In this document: in pieces, positions 50,042 to 59,392 of the stretch | Layout: every line of letters starts with the position of its first letter | Position numbering within the stretch: position 1 is the first letter of the stretch | NCBI GenBank assembly: GCA_902385655.1 | Contig: CABMGO010000005.1 | Span: 184,693-248,692 of the forward strand | Source of the DNA: an uncultured archaeon | Lineage (GTDB): Archaea; Nanobdellota; Nanobdellia; Pacearchaeales; GW2011-AR1 | Direction of reading: 5' to 3' | DNA: 64,000 nt | Position numbers and translations under genes: made by a program | The notes under the pieces: model-generated | What the model was told of the DNA's origin: nothing | Seen by the model: only the letters and a program-made list of their open reading frames with translations | Database searches by the model: none

Positions 50042-50536
50042 TTAACCTTTTATCCTTCTTTCCTTTGGTAAAAAACTAGTCAAAATCCCTTGCTCATTTA
50101 ATTTTGCAGTTCCGACGAAATCAGTTTTATGCTTAACTGCTACAAACTGCCCAACCATTTTTTTATACTGCTCTTTTTGTTCATAAGTAAGTTCAACATT
50201 ATTTCCTCTAAACCATAAATCATTCTGCATAGAATCAATCTCAACAACATTGCCGTTTATTTGATCTTTCATAGCATGAAGCCCATCCAAACTGACTCTT
50301 GATTCCTTATTTCCATGTCTATCAATAAACTCTTTTCCAAAATAAAGCCCAGCCATTTCAACAGGATAATGTCTCCATATTTTCATAATGTCATCAGTAT
50401 GAAGACCCCCAGTATAAATTCTAATTTGCTCTTTACCTGCACTCAAGAACAGAGCATTAGTTTTAATTTCTCCCAAATAAGAAACCTGTTTAAGAAAATC
50501 CTGCTTTTTCGACTTGTTCATTAAATCAATTCTCAT
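50042..50536 (-). CDS. PUA-domain RNA-binding protein, partner of the m5C methyltransferase
   Basis: 164 residues. The C-terminal half carries a PUA-like pattern (GQFVAVKHKTDFVGTAKLNEQGILTSF in parts, ending LPKERRIKG) of the type fused to NOP2/NSUN or RsmF methyltransferases. Its ATG overlaps the methyltransferase stop by 11 nt; a second ATG at 50521 would leave a 4-nt gap. Probably guides the upstream enzyme to its RNA. Confidence 0.65.
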   Translation of the reverse strand: MRIDLMNKSKKQDFLKQVSYLGEIKTNALFLSAGKEQIRIYTGGLHTDDIMKIWRHYPVEMAGLYFGKEFIDRHGNKESRVSLDGLHAMKDQINGNVVEIDSMQNDLWFRGNNVELTYEQKEQYKKMVGQFVAVKHKTDFVGTAKLNEQGILTSFLPKERRIKG

Positions 50537-51635
50537 CTTCTGCCCCCATTTCTAAATCTTCTGCCTCATCAATATATTTCTTTTCAAATTTATCAAACCT
50601 ATCTTCCTCATTCAATAAACATTTATCAGATAGTTTTTTTATTTTGGCTAAAAAGAAACCGTCAGTATTATTATCTTGAGGATAAACTCTTACACAATTT
50701 ACTATTTCAGGATCTAATTTTTCATTTTCCCATTCCAAAATTCCTGGACGAGTTTTCAAAGGCAACTCAATTTTCATAATCTCAATATCAAAATTCTTTT
50801 TCAAATAATCAACAACAAACTCGTCTTCTTCCGGACTTAAAGTACAGGTAGAATAAACCATCTCTCCACCGACCTTTAAAAGTTTCAAGGCCTCAGAAGC
50901 TAATTTTTTCTGAACACTAGAAAGTGCTCGAATATATTTTAAGTTCCACATGTCAAAAGTTCTTGGAGATTTTCTCAAAGTTCCTTCCCCAGAACAAGGA
51001 ACGTCAGTCAGAATTTTATCAAATGGCCTCTTAATTTCTTTAGCCCACCTCTTACAAAATTGTACTCCATCCTTTCTTGTAACCATTGTATTCGAAACAC
51101 CGCACTTTTCTAAATTAGCATTCAAGATTCTTATTCTTCCCAAAGAAACTTCATTAGCCATTATTGACCCGCTATTCTTCATTATAGCTGCAGCCTGAGT
51201 AGTCTTACTTCCTGGCGAAGCGCACAAATCCAAATACAAATCATTTTCCGTAGGATTTAAAACAAAAACAGGTAACATAGAAGTTATCTCCTGAACATAA
51301 TAATACCCCAAAAGATGCTCGATTGTCTTCCCCAAATCTCCAGGTTTCAAGTTACTTTCTTTCTTAATTAACAAAACTTCTGGCCAAATCTTGTAAGGCT
51401 GTTCCACAACCCAACCAAGTTTTTGCAAACGACTTATCAAATCCTCGGGAGAAATTTTAAGAGTATTTACTCGAATAATATCTGGGCATGCAAAATAGCT
51501 TATCTCAAAAAACTTCTTAGCCTCCGCTTCCCCAAGTAGTTTCTCAATTCTTTGCTTAAACTCTTCCTTCGGCTGAAACTTTGCCATCAGTTTTTCCTTC
51601 TTAGTTTTCTTCACGAAGTTTTTGTCTGTCTTCAT
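50526..51635 (-). CDS. NOP2/RsmB-family RNA m5C methyltransferase
   Basis: 369 residues. SAM site LDLCASPGSKTTQAA, motif IV Cys in DVPCSGEGTLRKSP and catalytic Cys in VYSTCTLSPEEDE, both required in this family. Methylates cytosine C5 in rRNA or tRNA. N-terminal Lys-rich extension; an internal ATG at 51587 (MAKFQPKEEF) could be the true start. Acidic C-terminal tail. Overlaps the PUA gene. Confidence 0.9.
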   Translation of the reverse strand: MKTDKNFVKKTKKEKLMAKFQPKEEFKQRIEKLLGEAEAKKFFEISYFACPDIIRVNTLKISPEDLISRLQKLGWVVEQPYKIWPEVLLIKKESNLKPGDLGKTIEHLLGYYYVQEITSMLPVFVLNPTENDLYLDLCASPGSKTTQAAAIMKNSGSIMANEVSLGRIRILNANLEKCGVSNTMVTRKDGVQFCKRWAKEIKRPFDKILTDVPCSGEGTLRKSPRTFDMWNLKYIRALSSVQKKLASEALKLLKVGGEMVYSTCTLSPEEDEFVVDYLKKNFDIEIMKIELPLKTRPGILEWENEKLDPEIVNCVRVYPQDNNTDGFFLAKIKKLSDKCLLNEEDRFDKFEKKYIDEAEDLEMGAEDEN

Positions 51636-51694
51636 TTTGCTCCTGTAAAGTCATCTATAGCAATCTTTATTAAACCTTTTGAAGTAAGAATTTA

Positions 51695-51865
51695 ATGGCA
51701 AAAGAACCACTCTATTTCAGACCTTGTAGCGTAATTGATCCAGTTCTTAACCTAGGAAGTCTAGCCTACGGAGATTTAGTCGAAACACCATATGCACATG
51801 AAGAAATAATAGAACAAGACCAAAGCCACTCAATAAATACAGGTCTGGAAAATCAAGTAAAATAA
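51695..51865 (+). CDS. 56-residue uncharacterised protein
   Basis: Leaderless ATG 27 nt after a TATA-like box (51663-51673) that may also serve the divergent methyltransferase gene. Reads MAKEPLYFRPCSVIDP and ends TGLENQVK. Soluble, one Cys. No family recognised. Confidence 0.45.
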   Translation: MAKEPLYFRPCSVIDPVLNLGSLAYGDLVETPYAHEEIIEQDQSHSINTGLENQVK

Positions 51866-51911
51866 ACTTCTGAATAATAACCTTATTAAATAACTAAACC
51901 TAGTTTATATT

Positions 51912-52790
51912 ATGAAAAAAGAGGAAAAAGATCTAGATTCTTTCAAAAAAGCACTAGCTAGAAAAGAAAAATTAGTTGCCCTACTTGCTCCAAGTTTCAT
52001 CGCAGACTTTGATTATCCTTTAATAATTTACCAACTAAGAGCACGAGGATTTGACAAAATTGTAGAACTTACTTTTGGCGCAAAAATGATTAATAGAGAA
52101 TATCATAAAATTCTCAAAGAACAAAAAGACAAACTTTTCATTTCAAGCGTCTGCCCAGGAGTTGTAGAAACAATTCGAAATAAATACCCCCAATATAGAA
52201 AAAATCTTATACCAGTTTTAAGCCCAATGACAGCTACAGCAAAAATATGCAGAAAACTCTATCCTAAACATAAACTAGTTTTCATAAGCCCATGCCAATT
52301 CAAAAAAATTGAAACAAATCAGTCAGAATATGTTGACTTTGCAATAGACTACAATGAGTTGAGAAAATTATTTGAAGAAAATAAAGAAGAAATAAACAAA
52401 AAAATAAAAATTCTAAAAAAGAAAAAAACAAATAAAATCGGATTTGACAAATTTTACAATGATTACACAAAAATATATCCCCTAGCGGGAGGATTAAGTA
52501 AAACTGCACACTTAAAGCAAGTTCTAAATCCTGGCGAAGAAGTAAAAATCGATGGAATACTAGAAGTTGAAAAATTCCTTCAAAATCCAGACAAAAAAGT
52601 TAGGTTTATTGATGTCACATTCTGCAAAGGAGGATGTCTTGGCGGCCCTTGTGTATTAAACAAAAATCTTCCAGACAAAAGAAAAAGGCTAATGAAATAC
52701 TTGAACTATTCCAAAAAAGAAAAAATAGAAGAGAACAAAAAAGGATTAATAAGAAAAGCAGAAGGAATTAATTTTTCTAAAGTATATTAA
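51912..52790 (+). CDS. [FeFe]-hydrogenase-like protein (minimal H-cluster domain)
   Basis: 292 residues with no ferredoxin domain. The three H-cluster segments appear in order: SSVCPGVV (C81, compare TSCCPGW), SPCQFKKIE (C128, compare MPCxxKxxE) and FCKGGCLGG (C238, C242, compare MACxxGCxxGG). All four Cys ligands of the [4Fe-4S]H site are kept. The proton-transfer Cys next to C81 is Val. The LRARGFDKIVELTFGA segment also fits. Very small hydrogenases of this kind are known in DPANN archaea. No maturases in view. Confidence 0.7.
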   Translation: MKKEEKDLDSFKKALARKEKLVALLAPSFIADFDYPLIIYQLRARGFDKIVELTFGAKMINREYHKILKEQKDKLFISSVCPGVVETIRNKYPQYRKNLIPVLSPMTATAKICRKLYPKHKLVFISPCQFKKIETNQSEYVDFAIDYNELRKLFEENKEEINKKIKILKKKKTNKIGFDKFYNDYTKIYPLAGGLSKTAHLKQVLNPGEEVKIDGILEVEKFLQNPDKKVRFIDVTFCKGGCLGGPCVLNKNLPDKRKRLMKYLNYSKKEKIEENKKGLIRKAEGINFSKVY

Positions 52791-52794
52791 GACA

Positions 52795-53985
52795 ATGAAA
52801 ACTCAAATAGATCAAAGAAATAAAGCAATAAAATTTGCACTTTACTTGCTTCCGTTTATGCTTAACATTGCATTAATTGATTTTATTATTCCGATAAAAT
52901 ATGAGGCCATCCTAAACAATCTTCCTCTTTTTGGAATGTTAGTAACTCTTGCCTGGTTCGGTTCTACTTTTCTAGATTTTGCTATTGGTGATTTAACAGA
53001 CAAACTAGGAGTTAAGAAAACGCTTATAATTGGAGCGCTACTAAGTTTTATTGGGGCCATGATATTTGGACTAACTAGTAATATAGCTCTCATGACTTTC
53101 GGAATATTTTTGTGGGGTTTAAGCTATTGCTTATTCGCAGTACCCTCGGAAACCTATGTTCTCTCGTCATTTAAGAAAAATTATAGTGGCACTGCTTTTG
53201 GAATATTAAACTTTATTTTAGATATATCCTATGCAACGGCCCCGCTAATTGGATTTGTGATAATTACCTTTTTCGGAACTAATCCTGCGATTATTACTGC
53301 TAGCATAATCACTCTTTTGACAGTAATTCTTATCGCTAAGATGAGAAACCATCAAAGAGAAAGTCTAGGAGATGCATTTAAAGATGTAATCGTAAAGGAT
53401 GGACTTGTCAAAAATGGATTCAAAGCGCTATTCAAAATGAATGCTAGCGAAATATCATTATTAATCAATGTATTTGTTTGTGGATTATGGTTTATGACTG
53501 TTTTCATTGCTTCTCCCCTCCTATTCCTGATTGATTCGAATAATTTATTGCAAGGAGCATTATTGACTTTTGCATTTATGATTCCCTTTGCTCTAATGGA
53601 ATTATGGTTTGGAAATATCGCAGACTATTCAAAAAATAGAAGCAAGATGATCAAATATGGATTCTTTTTCGCCGCATTATTTCTCGTGTCAATGTTTTTC
53701 ATAAGTAACTTTATTCTATTACTCTGCGCAGCATTTTTGTCTTCTTTCTTTGCAAATATGGCCTGGGTTGCTAGCGAAGTTCATGTTTCTAAATACTTAC
53801 CAAGGGGAGAGCAAGGAGAAGTTACCAGTGTTTTTGTAACTGCAAGAGACATAGGTTATGACTTCGCCCCGTTATTTTATGGACTTATTGCAGTTCTCGG
53901 CCTAAAAATGCCCTTCTTAGTGCTAGGATTAGTTTTACTAATTGCAGGATTCTTCTCAATGATTACAAACTGGAAACGAAAATAA
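52795..53985 (+). CDS. MFS transporter
   Basis: 396 residues, about twelve membrane segments, with the loop 2-3 signature DLTDKLGVKKTLIIG (major facilitator motif A-like). Four nt after the hydrogenase-like gene, so probably in one operon. Substrate unknown. Confidence 0.8.
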   Translation: MKTQIDQRNKAIKFALYLLPFMLNIALIDFIIPIKYEAILNNLPLFGMLVTLAWFGSTFLDFAIGDLTDKLGVKKTLIIGALLSFIGAMIFGLTSNIALMTFGIFLWGLSYCLFAVPSETYVLSSFKKNYSGTAFGILNFILDISYATAPLIGFVIITFFGTNPAIITASIITLLTVILIAKMRNHQRESLGDAFKDVIVKDGLVKNGFKALFKMNASEISLLINVFVCGLWFMTVFIASPLLFLIDSNNLLQGALLTFAFMIPFALMELWFGNIADYSKNRSKMIKYGFFFAALFLVSMFFISNFILLLCAAFLSSFFANMAWVASEVHVSKYLPRGEQGEVTSVFVTARDIGYDFAPLFYGLIAVLGLKMPFLVLGLVLLIAGFFSMITNWKRK

Positions 53986-54029
53986 ATAGCTTACATAAGA
54001 TTTTTAAATGAACTTTCAAATAAGCGTTT

Positions 54030-54299
54030 ATGGTAAATCCAAACGGCTACAAATATCTGTACGATAAAAGAACAAATACTTGGGGATATGAAATAGGATA
54101 TGAACATAGTGGAAACCCTCACGTTTGTAGAATAATTTGTAGACCAACAAAAGGCGAAAGAAGAGGAGTATATCAAACAAGAACAGGAACACCTAATGGC
54201 CTTCATTCTTTTTTTGACGCCAAAGATGACAATGATGCAGGAAGAGCTATGCAACAAATGCTCGAAGAAGCGCTTGTAGAAATAAGAAAATTAAAATAA
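54030..54299 (+). CDS. Uncharacterised small protein
   Basis: 89 residues; aromatic/Gly-rich start (NPNGYKYLYDKRTNTWGYE), Arg-rich middle and a helical tail (AGRAMQQMLEEALVEIRK). No motif recognised. TATA-like tttttaaat at 54000-54008. Confidence 0.45.
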   Translation: MVNPNGYKYLYDKRTNTWGYEIGYEHSGNPHVCRIICRPTKGERRGVYQTRTGTPNGLHSFFDAKDDNDAGRAMQQMLEEALVEIRKLK

Positions 54300-54331
54300 A
54301 GTTCTTAGCCAGGAGCTTATGGCAATTTTCC

Positions 54332-56719
54332 TCAGAAAAGTGTCTTCTGTTTACTTCCCCTAATAACATCTTCAAAACTTTTTCCAAATAAAACTAAAAC
54401 TTGATCTGCAATCGGCTTAATCTGTTTTTCAACATAATGCTCATAATCTATTTTATGTTTCAACTTTTGAATTGGCTCAGGACCATCAGCAGTAATATAA
54501 TATTCAATGATATTTGATTCCAAATTCTCTAATTTTCTCGCAGCTTTCACATGGGGAGGGGTTGTCTTGGTATACTCCTGCAAACCTTTTCTTATTGATT
54601 TTCTGTAAACGAGTTTATCATCCATTTTCCCAGCCCTTAACATCTTAATATAATCCCTAATAAATGAAACTAAATCTTCTTTATGAAAAGCCTTCAATAA
54701 AAGTTCCCTCTGAAAATTTTTCGCAGCATCAGTCCAGTCCCCTCTAATCGCCTCAAGCCCAGTAATCTCTAACTCTTCCTTTCCATTATCTTCCACGAGC
54801 CCAGCATATCTTTTCTTCGCCCCGCGAACTTCCTCTTTATCGTTCTGCTCCGCAGAGCTGACACCCTTGGGTGCACTATCCTCGCCAACCTTTTTCACCC
54901 TAACTTGTGGAAAGATTAAAGATAAAAATAATTTATCAAACTCTAAATCCAAATAAGATTTTCTGTGATAATTTTCTTTTACATGTTTTGCATAAAATGC
55001 ATCAATCTTCTCAGAAATAATTTGCCCTTCTTTCTCAGAATCTTTTTTATTTAATCCAGTACTAACAAAAACCGAATCAGTGTCTCCATAAATAACCTCG
55101 TAGCCCATTTTTTCAATTTCCCTTGAAGTCAATTTAATAATTTCCTGCCCGAAATTAGTAATTGCATTTGCCATGTCCAAATCAAAATAACGACAATTCG
55201 GAGAAGCCAAAACTCCAAAAAAAGAATTCATGATAATTTTTATCGCAAAACTGGACAATTCTCTTTTCTCTTTTTTTGCTTTTTCTCTAGCCTCATGCAA
55301 TCTCTGAATAATCATCGGAAGAATTCCCTCTTGATTAGTAAAACAAGCTCCATTCGGAGATTTAATACAATCTTTGGTTGGCTTATGTAAAAAACTTGCA
55401 GGATCAATATTGAAAGTTCTGATTATGGAAGGATACAGTGATTTGAAATCTAAAACCAAAATATTATGATAAATTCCAGATTTAGGAGACATGACAAATC
55501 CTCCTTTAATTCTCTGTTCTTTATTTCCAAATCGCGTCGTAGGGGAAACTAATCCTCTCTTTCTAGCTTCCCGAATATAAACAGAATCAAAAGCAGCAAT
55601 TGAACCTCCAAGTTTATCAATAGGTAAGCCAGTTAATTCCGACCTCTCCTTGACCAAATCAATAGCATTAGTCTTCTCAAGAATTTCATAAGCAAGAACA
55701 CAGTCCATCAAATTGTATTCTGCTAATTTTTTCTGATCCTTTTCATACAACTCATTAATTTCGTGGTGCCGATGTTTTCCTTTAATTAATTTAGTCTTAC
55801 CAAGAATAGCACTAGAAACTTCTTCTAAAGTATAGGATTCAAAATTAGTATTTTTTATAGATGGAGCTTCTTGAATAAATGGATCTTTAATAAAATTTAA
55901 ACCATCTAAAACAACTCTTCCAGGAATATCCATACTAGAATTCTTAAAAAAATTCTCCTCAATCCTCAGTCTAGCATTTTCATTTGTTCTTCCCAAATCA
56001 AAAGAAACTTTGTGCTTTTCAAACAATTGTTTAAGAAAATCAAAATCAAAATCAATAACATTCCATCCAGTAATAACGTCTGGATCAAGTTCAATTAAAG
56101 CCTGCTTAAATTTAGTTAAACAATCTTCCTCATCGGAACAAGCAACATAAGCATCGGATTTTTTAGGACTCACCATAAAATTTTTTTTGAAGTTTTTAGA
56201 ATAGAGCCCAATACAAAATAAATTTCCTTCTTCCTTTCCAGATTCAATATCTACCGAAGCAACTTTCAAATCAACATCAGATTTGCATGGCTTTATCTCA
56301 GGTTCTCGGTAAATCCTATTGACTCTCTCACTAGACTCATAGTCCCCATCAATTTCTATACTCGAATAAATATCATTATCTATTCCGAAACGTACATGCG
56401 GTTTCAAATCCCCTTCAAAAGTGTCAATTCCTGCTTCGTGCAACTGCTTAACTGACTTATTCAATTTTTCCTGATTAACACAAACTGTTTTGCAAACACT
56501 CTCCTTCTCAAATGTTTTACCAGAGTCATCTTCGAAAGAAGCAGAATACTCTTTTAATAATTTCTCAGCAGACTTTCTGTCAGACTCTTTAATAAAAAAA
56601 TATGGCCTAAACTTTTTTAAAACAGCAAAACTCTCTCCATTTTCAAGTCTCCCAAATAATTGTATAAAAGTTTCATCATTTATGTTATCATAACTTGGAT
56701 AGACTATGAACCCCTTCAT
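54332..56719 (-). CDS. polB: Family B DNA polymerase
   Basis: 795 residues. 3'-5' exonuclease: VASVDIESGKEEG (Exo I) and VIDFDFDFL (Exo II). Polymerase motifs A DFKSLYPSIIRTFN, B-type KIIMNSFFGVLASP and C YGDTDSVFVS. Main or accessory replicative polymerase. Unusual: between RVKKV and GAKKRYAGL there is an in-frame stretch (GEDSAPKGVSSAEQ...) whose DNA contains the GCAG-hairpin repeat (54850-54877). Confidence 0.95.
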   Translation of the reverse strand: MKGFIVYPSYDNINDETFIQLFGRLENGESFAVLKKFRPYFFIKESDRKSAEKLLKEYSASFEDDSGKTFEKESVCKTVCVNQEKLNKSVKQLHEAGIDTFEGDLKPHVRFGIDNDIYSSIEIDGDYESSERVNRIYREPEIKPCKSDVDLKVASVDIESGKEEGNLFCIGLYSKNFKKNFMVSPKKSDAYVACSDEEDCLTKFKQALIELDPDVITGWNVIDFDFDFLKQLFEKHKVSFDLGRTNENARLRIEENFFKNSSMDIPGRVVLDGLNFIKDPFIQEAPSIKNTNFESYTLEEVSSAILGKTKLIKGKHRHHEINELYEKDQKKLAEYNLMDCVLAYEILEKTNAIDLVKERSELTGLPIDKLGGSIAAFDSVYIREARKRGLVSPTTRFGNKEQRIKGGFVMSPKSGIYHNILVLDFKSLYPSIIRTFNIDPASFLHKPTKDCIKSPNGACFTNQEGILPMIIQRLHEAREKAKKEKRELSSFAIKIIMNSFFGVLASPNCRYFDLDMANAITNFGQEIIKLTSREIEKMGYEVIYGDTDSVFVSTGLNKKDSEKEGQIISEKIDAFYAKHVKENYHRKSYLDLEFDKLFLSLIFPQVRVKKVGEDSAPKGVSSAEQNDKEEVRGAKKRYAGLVEDNGKEELEITGLEAIRGDWTDAAKNFQRELLLKAFHKEDLVSFIRDYIKMLRAGKMDDKLVYRKSIRKGLQEYTKTTPPHVKAARKLENLESNIIEYYITADGPEPIQKLKHKIDYEHYVEKQIKPIADQVLVLFGKSFEDVIRGSKQKTLF
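54850..54877 (+). repeat. GCAG-hairpin repeat inside polB, copy E
   Basis: CCGCAGAGCTGA then CACCC-TTG-GGTG. Same layout as copies A-C (GCAGRG, YCC-TTG-GG stem) with paired stem changes. On the minus strand it encodes part of a low-complexity insert of PolB, in frame. Confidence 0.4.
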
Positions 56720-56796
56720 AATCTAGTCAAGAAATCAAACTATTTAAAACTAAACCTTAAGGCTAAATTTATATACAATAAAGCCTAGAAATATGT

Positions 56797-57831
56797 ATGG
56801 GAATTCAAATAGCAGACATCATTCCAAGAAAGGAAATAGAACTAACAGACATGAAAGGAAAAATAATTGCAGTAGATGCCTTTAATACACTCTACCAGTT
56901 TCTCACAACAATAAGGCAAGCAGATGGAACACCATTAATGGACTCAAAAGGAAGAATAACTTCTCACCTATCCGGAATTTTTTACAGAAATATAAACCTA
57001 TTACAAGAAGGAATAAAATTAATTTACGTATTCGATGGGAAACCTCCCGAATTAAAATTTAAAGAAATTCAAAAGAGAAAAGAACAAAAAGAAATAGCAA
57101 GAGAAAAACTTGAAAAAGCAAAAGAAGAAGGGGACACTGAAGCAATGCATAAATATTCTCAACAGACAGTAAAAATAACTGATGAGATTATTGAAGAAAG
57201 TAAAAAACTTTTAGAAGCAATGGGGATTCCAGTTGTTCAAGCAGAAAGCGAAGGTGAAGCAGAAGCCGCACTTCTTGCAAGAAAAGGAGTATCTTGGGCT
57301 TCAGCATCTCAAGATTATGATTCGCTATTATATGGAACTCCAAGATTAATAAGAAACCTAACACTCTCAAGAAAGAGAAGGACTTCCTCTGGAATGTTTG
57401 TAGATACAAAAATAGAGCTAGTAGAATTTGATAAAGTCCTAAATGAGTTACAAATAAACCTCGAACAATTAATCTGCCTAGGAATACTTGTTGGGACAGA
57501 TTATAATCCAGGAGGAGTAAGAGGAATAGGTCAAAAAAGAGCACTTGAAATTGTAAAAAAATATGAATATCCACTAAAGATATTCGAGTTTGTAGAAAAA
57601 TCAGATAAATATACCTTGGACTTCGATTGGCAACCAATATTTCATCAATTCAAAAGTTTCAAAGAAACCCATAAAGAAAAAATAAATTTTCAAAACATAG
57701 ACCTTGAAAAAATAAAAGAGATACTAGTTACAGATCACGAATTCTCAGAAGAAAGAATAACTAACGCACTTGAAAAATTAAAAGAAGTTGAAAAAGCTAA
57801 AAAGCAAAAAGGATTAAATGAATTCTGGTAA
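56797..57831 (+). CDS. fen: Flap endonuclease 1
   Basis: 344 residues. Metal-binding acidic residues in IAVDAFNTLY, YVFDGKPP, SEGEAEAA, SQDYDSLLYG and GTDYNPGG; arch helices near 85-125; H3TH region GGVRGIGQKRAL; C-terminal PIP box QKGLNEFW for PCNA binding. Removes 5' flaps during Okazaki fragment maturation. Divergent from polB. Confidence 0.96.
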   Translation: MGIQIADIIPRKEIELTDMKGKIIAVDAFNTLYQFLTTIRQADGTPLMDSKGRITSHLSGIFYRNINLLQEGIKLIYVFDGKPPELKFKEIQKRKEQKEIAREKLEKAKEEGDTEAMHKYSQQTVKITDEIIEESKKLLEAMGIPVVQAESEGEAEAALLARKGVSWASASQDYDSLLYGTPRLIRNLTLSRKRRTSSGMFVDTKIELVEFDKVLNELQINLEQLICLGILVGTDYNPGGVRGIGQKRALEIVKKYEYPLKIFEFVEKSDKYTLDFDWQPIFHQFKSFKETHKEKINFQNIDLEKIKEILVTDHEFSEERITNALEKLKEVEKAKKQKGLNEFW

Positions 57832-59289
57832 TCAAATCATTAAATAGATTATAACAAAAAACAAAATAATTATCGCCAAGAAAAGAATAATATTTACCCA
57901 AACCATAGAGTCTAATTTTGTAGAATCACTAGCTATTTCTTCCTTAGACCAAGACAAATTAACTACTTTGTTATTAGAAGAAAAATTATTCAAAGAAATA
58001 GTTTGATTATCAGAATATGCTTTTCCAGCACAACCCCGTGAAGAAATGCTACTTTGATTTGTAGAGCTATTCGAACTATTATTCGAAGTTCCATTTACTA
58101 AATTAAATCTGACCAAGTCTGTAAACAAATAATTAACACCATTGTTACTAACCGCCAAGGTTAAATTGTTCCAGCCGTAACTAAAATTAATAAGCATATT
58201 CTGGCTAAACAAATAGTAATTTATTCCATCCAAACTATAAAGAATATTACCCGTATTATTTCCCCAATTAGCAGAAACATTAAGAGCGGTTGAATTTGAA
58301 TAAATAGTTCCATTATAAGGATAAATTATATGAACATATGGAATAACTAAAGTATTGTTAGTAGTGTTTGTAGAATTGCTAGTTTGATTTCCGTAAATAA
58401 TTGTAGTATTGTAAAAAATGTAAGTGTTATTGATAATATAAATAGTTAAATTGTAAATATTGGTTATATTCAAAGTTATATTCTGTATAACAGTATTATT
58501 TCCTAACCCATTAATCGAATAATTAAAGTTGTAGATATTTATATTTCCAGAAATATTAAGATAAATATAATTTGTAATATTGTATACATTAATTACTGTC
58601 TGATTCAAATTGATAGTAACATTTGTATTATTTATGATTATAGTAATGTTAGTCTGATTAGTTTGATTATTGACTTGATTAATACCACAAGACAAGTTAA
58701 GTTCTGTTTTAGTTTGAGAATTTCCATTTTGAACCCATCCAGAAGTTTGTACACAATTTCCACCACATGTCCCTAAAGTACATGTTTGAGCAAGAACTCT
58801 ACTCTGCTGCCCCGAAGAATTGCAAATACTCCAAGAACCATAAGAAGTACCAGACCAAGTTCCAGCAGATTGCGCTAAAGTACCAACTGCAGTACGAGTA
58901 TTTCCACAATTACTTGTTTGAGTAAACTGAACACCTAAACAAGTTGAAGAAGTACTTGGACCCCAAGAACTGTCTGTACAGCTATCTGCAACATATCTTC
59001 GACATCTTTGATAACAACATTCATCAGGATTACTAACGCTGCATCCATTATTTCCGAAAGTAGTATATTTTAAACAAACATCTCCGAAAGATGAACTACA
59101 TCCCTGAGAAGAATCATAAAAGTTAACATAACCTGATGGACAATTTTGAATATCCGTAGTTTTCCATCCCCAAGGTCCACCAATATCACAATGCCAATAC
59201 GCGCTGTTAGCATAATCATAACCTGCACTTGCTAGACTAACAAAGCTTACAAAAACTAATAGTGTAATTATCGCGCTTTTTCCGATCAT
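57832..59289 (-). CDS. Asn/Ile/Thr-rich exported protein, probably N-glycosylated, C-terminal membrane anchor
   Basis: 485 residues. Signal peptide ITLLVFVSFVSLASAG; Cys-rich domain (about 30-200) with CCYQRCRRYVADSC and Trp/Ser/Gly repeats; then about 100 residues of Asn, Ile, Thr and Tyr (for example NQTNQTNITIIINNTNVT) with roughly twenty N-x-S/T sites; a Ser/Asn linker; final membrane helix VWVNIILFLAIIILFFVII. A cell-surface protein, possibly part of the envelope or attachment structure. Its stop is flush with the convergent fen stop. Confidence 0.65.
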   Translation of the reverse strand: MIGKSAIITLLVFVSFVSLASAGYDYANSAYWHCDIGGPWGWKTTDIQNCPSGYVNFYDSSQGCSSSFGDVCLKYTTFGNNGCSVSNPDECCYQRCRRYVADSCTDSSWGPSTSSTCLGVQFTQTSNCGNTRTAVGTLAQSAGTWSGTSYGSWSICNSSGQQSRVLAQTCTLGTCGGNCVQTSGWVQNGNSQTKTELNLSCGINQVNNQTNQTNITIIINNTNVTINLNQTVINVYNITNYIYLNISGNINIYNFNYSINGLGNNTVIQNITLNITNIYNLTIYIINNTYIFYNTTIIYGNQTSNSTNTTNNTLVIPYVHIIYPYNGTIYSNSTALNVSANWGNNTGNILYSLDGINYYLFSQNMLINFSYGWNNLTLAVSNNGVNYLFTDLVRFNLVNGTSNNSSNSSTNQSSISSRGCAGKAYSDNQTISLNNFSSNNKVVNLSWSKEEIASDSTKLDSMVWVNIILFLAIIILFFVIIYLMI

Positions 59290-59392
59290 TATTTTCCTTC
59301 AGCGCTCTCTTTTCCTTCCAGTGTTATCATCTCGAAGTAACAAACTATTTATAAATCTTTGTATTACTGATTAGAAGTTATTATATGAAGGT

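Noticed and set aside
58380..58690. Asn/Ile-rich tract read as non-coding AT-rich DNA
   Set aside because: The frame is open across the whole 485 codons, with a signal peptide before and a membrane helix after, and the sequon periodicity is protein-like.
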